From positions 1 to 64,000 of the forward strand of contig CACVAX010000041.1 in assembly GCA_902727935.1 (NCBI GenBank): 64,000 nt of DNA, given 5' to 3'. Source of the stretch: an uncultured Sulfurovum sp. GTDB taxonomy: Bacteria; Campylobacterota; Campylobacteria; Campylobacterales; Sulfurovaceae. The notes below the pieces were generated by a model. The model searched no databases and had not been told where the DNA came from. It worked only from the letters and a program-made list of their open reading frames with translations. This document shows, piece after piece, positions 46,310 to 56,825 of the stretch. Every line of letters starts with the position of its first letter. Within the stretch, counting starts at the first letter, position 1. The translations under genes were made by a program, and so were the position numbers.

Positions 46310-48016
46310 TTAGTCATCTCCTATAATGAGGGCATTGGATTTACGTTCAAGTGTTTTGGTAACTTTTCCCATGGATTCAGCTGTAAGGGTAAGCTCTTTC
46401 AAGGTTAAGGAAAGTTGTGCAGCAAACTTTGAATTGGCATTGTAATCTTGACTTAAAGTGTTTATTTGAGCTAAAGTTTCTGTTAATTCATACAGGGTTG
46501 CTTCTAAGCTACTTGGTAATGCTTTCAGGGACTCTTGTTGCGTAATATCATTAATGTTTTTGGCAGTTCTTGTATAGGTTTTAAGGGTTGTGTTAAGATT
46601 TTTAAGAGTTGTTTTTAACTCCAATAAAATATTATTAACAGGTTTTTTATTTTTTTCAAATATTTCAGTTGCTGAAGCTAAGAGTTTTTCTAATTGAAGG
46701 TTTTTAACTTTATTGACTACTTGTTCGACTTCTTTTAAAATATTTGTATTTTGTTCCATTTTGATGGTTGGGAAAAGGTTAAACCCTCCTTCCATGCTTA
46801 AGGTGGCATGTTCATTTTTGTCAAAGACCAAATCAATAAATTTACCTCCAATAATAGGGAGTAAACTATTGATCTGTGCCTTTAGCCCTTCATTGACTAA
46901 GGTTTCAATCATTTTTTCACCTTCTACAGCAGACCCTTTATGTGAAAAACCTTGGGTATGAATAATGGCATACACTTCTGATTCAACAGTTTTAGATTTT
47001 GTGCTAAAATGACTTGAAATATCGATGACCGAACCAACTTGAAATCCATTAAATTCTATGGGTGAACCAATTTCTAGTTGTGATATGCTTTCATTAAAAA
47101 CAAATTTATAGACTTTGTCATTTGCTCCTCTCATAAGGTGTTTGGCTTTCATTTGGTTGAGGTTTTTATACAAAGGAAATAAATGACTCTTTTCGAGTGT
47201 TAAATGTTTGTTGTCATCTAGGCTCTGTATGGGGGTATAAATAGAAATCCCACCTCTTGCAATTTGTGAAATAGAAGCAACATTGAGGTCTAATTTTCCT
47301 TTTGAAATATCTACAGAGACCGATGAGGTTGTATAGAATTGACTGTGTTGGTTGATGTATTGGGTATATTGTTCATGAATAAAAATTACAAAATTAATTC
47401 TTTTGCCATCAGGAGCAATACCAACATGTTGTACTTTTCCAACCTTTATCATTCGGTAATAGACATTAGAACCTTTTTTTAAGTGATAAGATTTGGGTGC
47501 TGAAAGTAAATAGGTTCTGCCTTCCATATCTTGGGGTGGTGCTTCTTCTAAGCCTATAAATTTTTGTTTTGTTTTCTCATTTTTTGTGGCTTTTAATTCA
47601 ATATACGAGCCAGAAAGAAGTGTGTCAAGTCCTGTAATACCACTGGAATCCACATCAGGGTGTACAATCCAAAATTTTGCTGATTTATTGAGATACTTGG
47701 AAACATTTTTATTCATACGTACTTGAACGGTAACACCTTCACCTATTTCCGAAAGGGCGACATTTTCAACTGTTCCGACAATAACATTACGAAGTTTAAC
47801 ATAACTTTGTTTGGCAACGAGTCCTGCATTTTCTTTAAAATCTATCTGAATAAGAGGACCTACTTTGGAGTAGTATTGAAAAGCTAACCATAAAGCAACG
47901 ACCAAGGCAATGAAAGGTACCATCCAAATGGTGGTGAGTAGTTGAATGCCTTTTGATTCTTTAATTCGGGGCGTATTATATCGGTTATGAGGCATGAAAG
48001 TGTTTTCCTTTTTCAT
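46310..48016 (-). CDS. PqiB-like MCE-domain protein
   Basis: Single N-terminal TM, repeated MCE motifs 'GLVAKQSYVKLRNVIVGTVENV', 'KGSNVYYRMIKVGKVQHV'; start probably M(KKENTFMPHNR). Confidence 0.85.
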   Translation of the reverse strand: MKKENTFMPHNRYNTPRIKESKGIQLLTTIWMVPFIALVVALWLAFQYYSKVGPLIQIDFKENAGLVAKQSYVKLRNVIVGTVENVALSEIGEGVTVQVRMNKNVSKYLNKSAKFWIVHPDVDSSGITGLDTLLSGSYIELKATKNEKTKQKFIGLEEAPPQDMEGRTYLLSAPKSYHLKKGSNVYYRMIKVGKVQHVGIAPDGKRINFVIFIHEQYTQYINQHSQFYTTSSVSVDISKGKLDLNVASISQIARGGISIYTPIQSLDDNKHLTLEKSHLFPLYKNLNQMKAKHLMRGANDKVYKFVFNESISQLEIGSPIEFNGFQVGSVIDISSHFSTKSKTVESEVYAIIHTQGFSHKGSAVEGEKMIETLVNEGLKAQINSLLPIIGGKFIDLVFDKNEHATLSMEGGFNLFPTIKMEQNTNILKEVEQVVNKVKNLQLEKLLASATEIFEKNKKPVNNILLELKTTLKNLNTTLKTYTRTAKNINDITQQESLKALPSSLEATLYELTETLAQINTLSQDYNANSKFAAQLSLTLKELTLTAESMGKVTKTLERKSNALIIGDD

Positions 48017-48596
48017 GATTGATGATGAGGCGTGTATCAAAAGAGAGGGCTGAAAGCATGGTGAAAAATACCATTAGTGCAAAAGCAGTAGCACCAACCC
48101 CTGGAGATATTTGTACGCCTGAGAAATGTATGAGTACAGAAAGTATAATGACCACAAAAACATCCACCATTGACCAAGGTCCAATGGATTCGGTAATGTA
48201 AAAAATCTTATGTTGATCGAGTACGCTAGAGTGGGTTTTGTATTTTGAGGCGATAAGTAAATAACTAATCAGTAAAAACTTTAAAAGAGGCACAACAACA
48301 GAAGCCACAAGAATAATAATGGCAATGGGATAAGAACCAAGCTCCCAAAGATGTATTATCCCTCCCATAATCGTACTTTCAGAGTTTACACCAAATTGTT
48401 TCGTGATTAAAATAGGATAAAGATTGGCAGGAATGTAAAGAATAATGGCTGTAATTAATAAGGCTAAAGTTCGGCTATATGAACCCTGTAAAGAGCTACT
48501 AATCTTACTATGGCAACGCCGACACTTTAGGGTAATACTATTGTCATAATTCACTGTTTCACAGATATGACAACGTAAGTAATGTTCATCTCTCAT
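47985..48596 (-). CDS. PqiA-family membrane protein (second half-type ORF)
   Basis: Zinc ribbon 'CHICETVNYDNSITLKCRRCH' plus four TM. Confidence 0.8.
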   Translation of the reverse strand: MRDEHYLRCHICETVNYDNSITLKCRRCHSKISSSLQGSYSRTLALLITAIILYIPANLYPILITKQFGVNSESTIMGGIIHLWELGSYPIAIIILVASVVVPLLKFLLISYLLIASKYKTHSSVLDQHKIFYITESIGPWSMVDVFVVIILSVLIHFSGVQISPGVGATAFALMVFFTMLSALSFDTRLIINHEKGKHFHAS

Positions 48597-49224
48597 TTAT
48601 TTGTCCATATATTTTAGAATGCATTTCCCAAAGTTCATGAAAATTTAGACCTTTTGTAAGAATCATGTCAAGGACTAAGGTAAAAATAAAAGCAATAAAA
48701 GCTATGCCTATTTCTATGTTGGCAATATCAAAAAGTTTGACCATTGCCACCAAAAGTGAAATAAAAAAAATGTCTACCATACTCCAAGGTTTTAAGTGTG
48801 CTAGTAAAATAAGCAGACGTTTTGTAAGGTAACCTGCTTTTTGTATTTTCATAAAAAAGAGCAGTAAAAAAGTAGAAAAAATAATGGCAATGGGGAAAAT
48901 AAAAATGAGAAATAAAAACATAATTCCCACAACATACTGCTGATGTTCAGCTAAGACCATAAATAATGCCATAAGGGTTAGACTTTTTTCCATGCCTTGT
49001 ATATTAATGCTCACAATGGTAAACTGAAAAGCAATAAACAGTGAAATAGAAGCCGTTATAACAAGTGCTAACATCTTATCTAGCATATGTTTGTCATCTA
49101 AGTAAAGTAGTACGTTACATTCTGAACAAAAGGCTTTTTCATGTGCTTCTATAAGAACTTTTTCATGTAAGGTATGACATTTTTTACAAATAATAAGCTT
49201 GTCTAATTCATGTTCTTTAATCAT
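48586..49224 (-). CDS. PqiA-family membrane protein (first half-type ORF)
   Basis: Zinc ribbon 'CKKCHTLHEKVLIEAHEKAFCSEC' plus four TM. Confidence 0.8.
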   Translation of the reverse strand: MIKEHELDKLIICKKCHTLHEKVLIEAHEKAFCSECNVLLYLDDKHMLDKMLALVITASISLFIAFQFTIVSINIQGMEKSLTLMALFMVLAEHQQYVVGIMFLFLIFIFPIAIIFSTFLLLFFMKIQKAGYLTKRLLILLAHLKPWSMVDIFFISLLVAMVKLFDIANIEIGIAFIAFIFTLVLDMILTKGLNFHELWEMHSKIYGQINER

Positions 49225-49262
49225 GTATAAATTATAGCATATTTTTATGTTATGATTTTGTT

Positions 49263-49907
49263 ATGAAAAAAGTAGCCATAAAGTTTTCCATAGATAAGCA
49301 TCATGAATTTGATGAATTAAAGAAAATAGCACAACAGTTACAATGTTTTATTGTAGAGGGTGATTATAAAATATCGATTATTATAAAGCAACTACAAGCA
49401 GATGAATTAATTAAACTTGATATTAGCACAGAAGAAAATATGCCAGATTTTATAGAGCTTGTAGAAGCATTTAATGAGCAAGGAATCCAATATGAACTTT
49501 ATAACAGTTTAGATGAAGGTTGGCAAAAGTGTGAACTTGATGATTTAGAGTTAGAGAGAACGCCTAAATGGTTAAGTACTTTAGTGGGTGTTAATATACT
49601 TTGGTACTTAGGAATGACTTTTTTACAGTTCTTTTTTATCTATGATTGGTACAGTGAGAAATATGAATGGGGTATGATTGCTTCAATATTTACAGGAATT
49701 TTGACAGCGTTAGTACCAATACTTGGCTCTTTAGTGGCATATTGGTCAGCCACAGAACTCTCTGACTGGAAAAACTACCAAGCATTAGGTGCATTTTTTA
49801 TTTATTATATCCCCTTAGCACTCTTCTTTCTCTATTTAGCTTGGTTACTACTAAAAGCTTTTTATGCTGACCGTTGGTATAGATTTCGGCATCCTGAATT
49901 TAATTAA
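49263..49907 (+). CDS. Membrane protein of unknown function
   Basis: 214 aa, soluble N-terminus and TM C-terminus. Confidence 0.5.
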   Translation: MKKVAIKFSIDKHHEFDELKKIAQQLQCFIVEGDYKISIIIKQLQADELIKLDISTEENMPDFIELVEAFNEQGIQYELYNSLDEGWQKCELDDLELERTPKWLSTLVGVNILWYLGMTFLQFFFIYDWYSEKYEWGMIASIFTGILTALVPILGSLVAYWSATELSDWKNYQALGAFFIYYIPLALFFLYLAWLLLKAFYADRWYRFRHPEFN

Positions 49908-49949
49908 CAATTACTATGTTATAGTTCCCACAACATTTAAGGAGTACAA

Positions 49950-50912
49950 ATGCATCAAGAGTTAAAAGGTTGGTTAGAGTGGTTGGGAATGGAAGCACCA
50001 GTGCTAACAGCATTGCATGGCGATGCAAGTGGTAGACGCTATTATCGTCTTGAAAATCACGCTAAAAAATTAATGGTGATGGATGCTTCAGATGAGAAAG
50101 CCTCTGTGCCTATTTTTATTGGTGTAGGGTGGAGATTGATGGATGCAAAAGTACGCATACCGACCATTCGTGCTTATGAACTCAATAAAGGCTTTATTTT
50201 GTTAGAAGATGTAGGTTCTACGCATCTGTTTGACTTTGGTGCGTTGGATAATCCCAGTGTTTATTATGAAAAAGCAATCAAAACATTGGTTCAAATGCAA
50301 GAGACTCCTTCAAAAGGGTTAGAACCTTATGACCAAAGTTTTTTACTCAATGAGATGAATCTGATGTTAGAGTGGTATCTTAAAGCACATTTGGGTCAAA
50401 AAGTAGAGTGTGTAGAGGGTCGAACGCTCTTAAGTGCGTTTATGCTTATTAGCAAAGAGGTATTGGCTCAACCCCAAGAGACCTTTGTTCACCGTGATTA
50501 TCATGCTAAAAACCTTATGATAGACAGCGAAGATGAAATAGTTGTCATAGATTTTCAAGATGCACGTGAGGGGGGTATCACCTATGACTTGGTCTCTTTG
50601 CTTCAAGATGCTTATGTGCTTCTTGATGCACGAGAGCGAAACAGATTGATAAAATTTTACAAAGAGCTAAAAGGCATAGAGGTTGATGAGGAGACTTTTA
50701 TGCGTTGGTTTGACTTTACAGGATTGCAACGGCACATTAAAATATTGGGTATTTTTGCACGGCTCAGTATTCGTGATGGAAAAGATGCCTATTTAGACAA
50801 TATTCCGTTGGTATTGCAGTACATTTTAGAAGTCGCTCAAAAATATCCTGAACTTCAAGGATTGGTTGCTCTTTTGACACTTGAAGAGCAAGACTCTGTG
50901 GGGTTTTTTTAA
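49950..50912 (+). CDS. Aminoglycoside phosphotransferase-like kinase (AmgK-type)
   Basis: 'HGDASGRRYYRL', 'FVHRDYHAKNLMI', 'VIDFQDAREGGITYDLVSLLQDAY'. Confidence 0.85.
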   Translation: MHQELKGWLEWLGMEAPVLTALHGDASGRRYYRLENHAKKLMVMDASDEKASVPIFIGVGWRLMDAKVRIPTIRAYELNKGFILLEDVGSTHLFDFGALDNPSVYYEKAIKTLVQMQETPSKGLEPYDQSFLLNEMNLMLEWYLKAHLGQKVECVEGRTLLSAFMLISKEVLAQPQETFVHRDYHAKNLMIDSEDEIVVIDFQDAREGGITYDLVSLLQDAYVLLDARERNRLIKFYKELKGIEVDEETFMRWFDFTGLQRHIKILGIFARLSIRDGKDAYLDNIPLVLQYILEVAQKYPELQGLVALLTLEEQDSVGFF

Positions 50913-50915
50913 GTT

Positions 50916-52355
50916 ATGATATTGGAAAACCTTAACTTTAAAAGCAACTATTTATCATTGGACAATGAGTTTTATGAGTTCACCAAACCTACTCCACTGG
51001 ATGAACCTTATCTATTAAGTTTCAATCTAAAAGTAGCCAAACTGATTGAACTTGATGAAAAGAGTGTGGATGACCCACGTTTTATTCAATTTTTAAATGG
51101 GACATTTATTCCTAAAAATGTACAACCTTTTTCCATGTGTTACGCAGGGCATCAGTTTGGTCATTATGCTCAACGTCTAGGTGATGGACGAGCCATAAAC
51201 TATGGTAGCATCAATGGTTGGCACTTGCAAACCAAAGGCAGTGGAGAGACAGCTTTTTCAAGAACAGCCGATGGTCGTGCTGCGTTACCCTCTACCATTC
51301 GTGAATACCTTATGAGCGAAGCGATGCATCATTTGGGGATTCCTTCTACTCGTGCTTTAGGAATGATTGGTTCACAAACCAAACTGTTACGTAATGGCAT
51401 AGAAAAAGGTGCTGTGGTTATGCGAATGTCGAAGAGCTGGGTGCGTTTTGGTACGTTTCAATATTTTACGTACTTTAAAGAGTATGAAAAACTGAAAGCC
51501 TTAGCTGAGTATGTGATTGAAGAGAGTTATCCTCATTTAAAAAATGATGAAGATAGATATTTTAAGTTGTTTTCTGAAGTGGTGGAACGTACAGCCACAC
51601 TGGTAGCTTCTTGGCAAGGGGTGGGGTTTTGTCATGGAGTGATGAATACAGACAACATGTCCATAGCAGGGCTTACCCTAGACTATGGACCTTTTTCAAT
51701 GTTGGATGATTTTGATTTTGGTTTTGTTTGTAACAGTACGGACAAAGCAGGGCGTTATGCGTATGGAGAACAGCCTAATATCTCTTATTGGAACTTGACC
51801 AAACTGGCTCAAGCATTTGCTCCCATGGTGGACAAAAAACGTATGGATAAAAAACTAGAGGATTATGGAGCATTTATTTACCCCAATGCCTACATAGAGA
51901 TCATGCGTAAAAAATTGGGTTTAGAAGTCAAAGAGGAGTCAGATGCAGAACTCATTACCGAATTGGTTGGGGCATTGCAAGATGCTTATGTTGACCATAC
52001 CAATTTTTTTAGGATATTAAGTCGTTATGATGGTGAACGAATGCCTCTTTTTGAGATAGCGATGAACCCCATTTCTATTGAGAACTGGTTAAACCTTTAT
52101 GACAAACGCTTAATGAAAGAGTCTTTAACCTTAGAAGCACGTCAAACAAAAATGCTTAAAACAAATCCAAAATATGTGTTAAAAAACTATATGTTTCAAG
52201 ATGCCATTGCGTTGGCTAAAGGAGGAAATTTTTCTAGAATAGAGGAGTTATTATATCTTGCTCAACACCCTTTTGAGGAGTTAGAGGGGTTTGAACATTT
52301 TGCTGTTGAGACCCCCGAACACTATAAAAATGTGACGCTTTCTTGCTCTTCATAA
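50916..52355 (+). CDS. selO: SelO (YdiU/UPF0061) protein adenylyltransferase-like
   Basis: 'YAGHQFGHYAQRLGDGRA', 'LKGSGETAFSRTADGRA'-type region, 'FCHGVMNTDNMSIAGLTLDYGPF'. Confidence 0.92.
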   Translation: MILENLNFKSNYLSLDNEFYEFTKPTPLDEPYLLSFNLKVAKLIELDEKSVDDPRFIQFLNGTFIPKNVQPFSMCYAGHQFGHYAQRLGDGRAINYGSINGWHLQTKGSGETAFSRTADGRAALPSTIREYLMSEAMHHLGIPSTRALGMIGSQTKLLRNGIEKGAVVMRMSKSWVRFGTFQYFTYFKEYEKLKALAEYVIEESYPHLKNDEDRYFKLFSEVVERTATLVASWQGVGFCHGVMNTDNMSIAGLTLDYGPFSMLDDFDFGFVCNSTDKAGRYAYGEQPNISYWNLTKLAQAFAPMVDKKRMDKKLEDYGAFIYPNAYIEIMRKKLGLEVKEESDAELITELVGALQDAYVDHTNFFRILSRYDGERMPLFEIAMNPISIENWLNLYDKRLMKESLTLEARQTKMLKTNPKYVLKNYMFQDAIALAKGGNFSRIEELLYLAQHPFEELEGFEHFAVETPEHYKNVTLSCSS

Positions 52356-52365
52356 TGAAGCTTTA

Positions 52366-53049
52366 TTATATCTTCTCAATTAACTGCACGGCTTTTAGTG
52401 CATCTTTTTGAATAAAGTCAGCAACTTCATCCAAGTCATTGTTATTGCCATAACCACATAAAACACCAATACTGGCAATATCAGCTTCTTCAGCAGCCAA
52501 CATATCATCAGGCGTATCACCAATATAGTAGGTAATCGTACCAAAGGAATAACCCAGTGCGTCCAATGCTTTGTAGATAGGTTCAGGGTGTGGTTTTGGA
52601 TTTTTAACATCTTCTCTACCTATTAAAACATCAAAGTACTTCATCAGGTCAAAGTGTTCAAGAAGTTCACGTGAATATTGACCTGTTTTAGTGGTGACCA
52701 CAGCAAGACGTGCATAGGTATAAGCAGTTTCTATGGCTTCTTTTGCATGGGGTAAAAGTACCGTTTTTTTTGTATGAATGCTTCGGTAATGTTCTTTATA
52801 GGCTTTGACATATTTCATCGCCTCATCTTCAGCCACACCTAATTTTATAAACATTTTGTCAAGTGGTAAGCCTATGAGTGATTTAATGTTCTCTTCTTTG
52901 GGAATGTCTACTTTAAAAGCTTTATAGGCTGTTGCAAAACTTTCTAAGATAGCTTCTGTTGAATCAATAAGTGTGCCATCTAAGTCAAAAAGAATAATTT
53001 TTGAACGAAGTTTATCCTCTTTGAGTTGATAAATTGTATTTGAAGACAT
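52366..53049 (-). CDS. HAD-family phosphatase (phosphoglycolate phosphatase-like)
   Basis: 'ILFDLDGTLIDSTEAIL', 'VVTTKT', 'YYIGDTPDDMLAA'. Confidence 0.88.
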   Translation of the reverse strand: MSSNTIYQLKEDKLRSKIILFDLDGTLIDSTEAILESFATAYKAFKVDIPKEENIKSLIGLPLDKMFIKLGVAEDEAMKYVKAYKEHYRSIHTKKTVLLPHAKEAIETAYTYARLAVVTTKTGQYSRELLEHFDLMKYFDVLIGREDVKNPKPHPEPIYKALDALGYSFGTITYYIGDTPDDMLAAEEADIASIGVLCGYGNNNDLDEVADFIQKDALKAVQLIEKI

Positions 53050-53184
53050 TGTTTTACCTCTTGTTAATATATTGTGTATCATACCCATTCAAAGATAAAA
53101 TCAATCCTATTTTAGATAATTGTTAGCTATAATGATTTGATAAAAAGTTACATGAAAAATTCATAAAGAATCGAGGGAAACAAA

Positions 53185-53667
53185 GTGGAAAAAGAACCAA
53201 TGTTAAAAGTGACATTTGATAAGCTATCTAAAGAGTTAGAGCATCTAAAAACAGTTGAGCGTGGGGAAATTGCTCATATTATAGATGTGGCTAGAGAGCT
53301 TGGTGATTTAAAAGAAAATGCTGAATATCATGCTGCCAAAGACAAACAAGGACTGATGGAAGCACGTATTTTGGACTTAACTGATTTGGTTGGAAGAGCT
53401 CAGGTGATTGATCCTTCTTCTTTGGCTCATGCACGTATCTCTTTTGGTTCAACCGTTGAATTGGTTGACCAAGAGGACGATTCTGAAGTTATTTATACCA
53501 TTGTGGGTGCACAAGAGTCAGATTTGGATAAAGGTTGGATATCATCAGGTTCTCCAATGGCACGTGCATTACTTGGGAAAGAAGAGGGTGATGAGGTGAG
53601 TATTATTTTATCTGCTGGAGAAAAAAAGTTTGACATAGAATCAGTTACTGCGATGGAAATTGAATGA
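53185..53667 (+). CDS. greA: Transcription elongation factor GreA
   Basis: 'GDLKENAEYHAAKDKQGLMEARI', 'ISSGSPMARALLGKEEGDEV'. Confidence 0.93.
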   Translation: MEKEPMLKVTFDKLSKELEHLKTVERGEIAHIIDVARELGDLKENAEYHAAKDKQGLMEARILDLTDLVGRAQVIDPSSLAHARISFGSTVELVDQEDDSEVIYTIVGAQESDLDKGWISSGSPMARALLGKEEGDEVSIILSAGEKKFDIESVTAMEIE

Positions 53668-54671
53668 CAACGGTAGGCGTAGTTGGAGCGAGTGGTTACA
53701 CTGGGCTTGAATTGATTAAGATGTTACTGACACATCCAGAGTTTGTGTTAAAATATTTGGCAACCACGACAGGTGATACTGTAATTGAAGCATTACATCC
53801 TTCTCTAGTAGATGTCATAACTTATCCTGTAGAGAAAGCATCAATAGAGGCTGTGGCGAAATCCTGTGAATTGGTTTTTTTAGCACTTCCTCATAAAGCC
53901 TCGATGGGTTTTGCAAAAGACTTAATAGAAAAAGGGGTTAAAGTAGTCGACTTGTCTGCTGATTATAGATTGGACTTAGATACCTATGAAGAGCATTATT
54001 GTGAACATGAAGACAAAGCACATTTAGATGAATCAGTTTATGCACTTATTGAATATTATCGAGAAGATTTGAAAAAAGCGAGATTAGCAGCTGGTCCGGG
54101 CTGTTACCCTACGGCTACTTTATTAGGAATTTTACCCTTTATCCCTTATATCGATGAAAATGCTCCTCTGTTTGTGGATGCAAAATCTGGTGTGTCAGGG
54201 GCAGGAAAGAAACTTTCTGAAAGCACCCATTTTGTAACAGTGAATGATAATATTTTTGCTTATAATCCCTTGAAGCATCGACATGCACCCGAGATTACAG
54301 AGAAGATAGAAAAAGTACATGGAAAAAAAATAAATGTTAATTTTGTACCCCATCTTATTCCTGCTACACGGGGTGAATTGGTTTCGGTTTATGCTACTTT
54401 AAAAGAAGATATTAATCCACTAGAAGTACTTAAAAAGCATTATGAGAATGATATGTTTATTCGTATTCGTGAAAATCCTGTAGACATTAAGAGTACAGCA
54501 GGAACACATTTTTGTGATATTTTTGCTACTAAAAATGCTAATGCTCTGTTTGTTAATTCTGCTATTGATAACTTGTTACGAGGAGCATCATCACAGGCTA
54601 TGGTTGCTGCAAACTTAATGTGTGGTTATCCTGAAGGTATGGGTATTCCTACCATCGCTTATGTGCCATAG
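53664..54671 (+). CDS. argC: N-acetyl-gamma-glutamyl-phosphate reductase
   Basis: 'VGVVGASGYTGLELIKML', 'AGPGCYPTATLLGI', 'GVSGAGKKLSE'; ATGA overlap with greA. Confidence 0.93.
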   Translation: MTTVGVVGASGYTGLELIKMLLTHPEFVLKYLATTTGDTVIEALHPSLVDVITYPVEKASIEAVAKSCELVFLALPHKASMGFAKDLIEKGVKVVDLSADYRLDLDTYEEHYCEHEDKAHLDESVYALIEYYREDLKKARLAAGPGCYPTATLLGILPFIPYIDENAPLFVDAKSGVSGAGKKLSESTHFVTVNDNIFAYNPLKHRHAPEITEKIEKVHGKKINVNFVPHLIPATRGELVSVYATLKEDINPLEVLKKHYENDMFIRIRENPVDIKSTAGTHFCDIFATKNANALFVNSAIDNLLRGASSQAMVAANLMCGYPEGMGIPTIAYVP

Positions 54672-54687
54672 TAGAAAAAAATAGATA

Positions 54688-54712
54688 AAGAAGTTTTTTA
54701 GGCTTCTTTGTC
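54688..54712. terminator. Hairpin between argC and convergent FIST kinase
   Basis: AAAGAAG-ttttttagg-CTTCTTT. Confidence 0.65.
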
Positions 54713-56794
54713 ATTTTCCTCCAACTTTATTGGAAGCGTAGGAATTGCTCCCTTATCTGGAAGGGTAATAATAAAAGTTGTTTTTTTGTTGACAATACTA
54801 AATACTTCAATATTTCCTTCTACTCTTTCAATGAGGTCTTTGGACATATGTAGTCCAAGACCTGTTCCTTTTGATTTGTGTTTAGTGGTAAAGTAAGGCT
54901 CAAAAATATTTTTCAGAATTTTCTTTGGAATCCCTCCAGCATTATCCTGTACAGCGATAATTAATTCATCTTTTTTATGATAAACACGAATGGAAATATG
55001 ACCATTTTTAATTTTATTTTCTTCCATTGCATCACGTGCATTGTTAATAAGGTTCATAATAACTTGTTTAAAGTCATTTTCATAACCTTTATATTTTATA
55101 TTTTCTGGACAATCAAGATGAATACTTATTTCTGATTGAATTAAAGTTTCTTTGATAAGCATAATGGTAGATTCAATGGTTTTTTTAATATTAAAGGATT
55201 GGGCGATATCAGAATGGTCAACAAAGCGTCTAAAGTTTTCAACAGTTTCAGATAAAAACTGAACGGAGGTATTGACTCTTTTTGCAAGTTTTTCTAAGTC
55301 AATTTCATCACCTTTGCCCAGTTGTGCTTTTATCATTGTGTCATTCATTATCCATGAAACCGTATTGAGTGGTTGTCTCCATTGGTGTGCAATGTTTTCT
55401 AAAATTTCCCCCATGGAAGCCAGTCGGGATTGTTGGTTCATAATGGCATTTTGTCGTTTTTCTTTTCGAACAGCATTTTTAATTTTTACTTGTAGTTCTT
55501 CATTTAAAGTTGCCAATTCTTTTGTTCGTTGTTCAACGATGTTTTCTAGGTTTTCAGTTAGCTGATTTAATTCATTTGAAGTTCTATGCATGATAGAATA
55601 AAGGTTTTTATTGGCTAATTCAAAAGGCCCAATGTTGGTGCTTTTTGATTCTGAAAGTTCAATATATTCATTATCAGATTCAGTAATGGTTGCCATTAAA
55701 AAAGATTGATTATGGTAAGTGTGTGTTTGGTTTGGGGTATGATAATACTCTTGGGAAGTACAGTAACCAAATATTTGGTTTGTTTTTCTAATGTTTGAAA
55801 GGTAGTGAATAATAGGTACTCTAAAACCGTACTCATAAGAGATACATGTTCCAATCCATAAACCTTGTGCTGGAGTATTTTGAAGAAACTCACTAAGCTC
55901 TTGTATACGGTTCATCATGGAGTCATAATTTCCAATGGAGAGTTGTACAATATCACCTTCTTCAAATTTTTTTGCCATTCTTAAACTTTGGTTTGAAAAG
56001 TCAATCTCTAAGATATGTGCTGTGGCTGAAATATTATTTTTACTAATATATAAAGGTACTTGTAATGAAACAGAAGGGTCTTCTTCTATGTTAGGAAAGT
56101 ATTTTCTGTAAATGTCTAAGGCAAGACTATTATTCAAGGTCAAAATAGAGTTGCCTTGTACCTTGGTAATTACTTTCTTTTTAGAAATTGGTTTCCAGTC
56201 AAGTGCCTGAAAGAGTTCAACATTGAGTTTTTTACCATGAAGAAAAACAAAAATTAAGGCATTTTTATAAATAGTATTATTATGAAAGACAAAAGAGTTT
56301 CTTTCATTTTGTATTTTTGAGGTTGCTCCTCCACCAAAAATTTTCAAATGATTAAATTTGTTGCCAATTTGATTAATAAGAATGGAACTTTCTTCTTCAT
56401 TATAAGATGAGAGAATTTCTATGGCTTTGGTATCGGCATTGAGATGTTTTTCTAAGGCAGTAAAATTTATACGCTCTTTTAAAGTATTTTTTTTACTTAA
56501 ATCGAGTACTTCACTAGAAATTTTTGAATTTTGAAACTCCATAATGGAAATAATAGGTTGAGGATTGATATCTGTTACTCTGTGGTTGACAAAGGAAGTA
56601 AAACTTTGCATTCCAACAATGGTAGCATTTGGGAGTAGCTTAGATAATAAGGTCAGCAGTTTTGTCAGTTTATTTTTATCGGAGTCTGGAAAGTTTATCT
56701 CTATGAGTAGTTTAGAATTCGATACAATTTTATTTTCTTTAAGCCACGTTACTAATCTTTCCTGATGATAATAGTAATGTACGAGTTGTCTCAT
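54698..56794 (-). CDS. FIST-domain sensor histidine kinase
   Basis: FIST N/C-like N-terminus, 'LENIAHQWRQPLNTVSWIM', 'IMNLINNARDAMEE', 'GTGLGLHMSK'. Confidence 0.87.
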   Translation of the reverse strand: MRQLVHYYYHQERLVTWLKENKIVSNSKLLIEINFPDSDKNKLTKLLTLLSKLLPNATIVGMQSFTSFVNHRVTDINPQPIISIMEFQNSKISSEVLDLSKKNTLKERINFTALEKHLNADTKAIEILSSYNEEESSILINQIGNKFNHLKIFGGGATSKIQNERNSFVFHNNTIYKNALIFVFLHGKKLNVELFQALDWKPISKKKVITKVQGNSILTLNNSLALDIYRKYFPNIEEDPSVSLQVPLYISKNNISATAHILEIDFSNQSLRMAKKFEEGDIVQLSIGNYDSMMNRIQELSEFLQNTPAQGLWIGTCISYEYGFRVPIIHYLSNIRKTNQIFGYCTSQEYYHTPNQTHTYHNQSFLMATITESDNEYIELSESKSTNIGPFELANKNLYSIMHRTSNELNQLTENLENIVEQRTKELATLNEELQVKIKNAVRKEKRQNAIMNQQSRLASMGEILENIAHQWRQPLNTVSWIMNDTMIKAQLGKGDEIDLEKLAKRVNTSVQFLSETVENFRRFVDHSDIAQSFNIKKTIESTIMLIKETLIQSEISIHLDCPENIKYKGYENDFKQVIMNLINNARDAMEENKIKNGHISIRVYHKKDELIIAVQDNAGGIPKKILKNIFEPYFTTKHKSKGTGLGLHMSKDLIERVEGNIEVFSIVNKKTTFIITLPDKGAIPTLPIKLEENDKEA

Positions 56795-56825
56795 TGTTTT
56801 TAAGCCTTTGTGTTATTTGTGTAGT

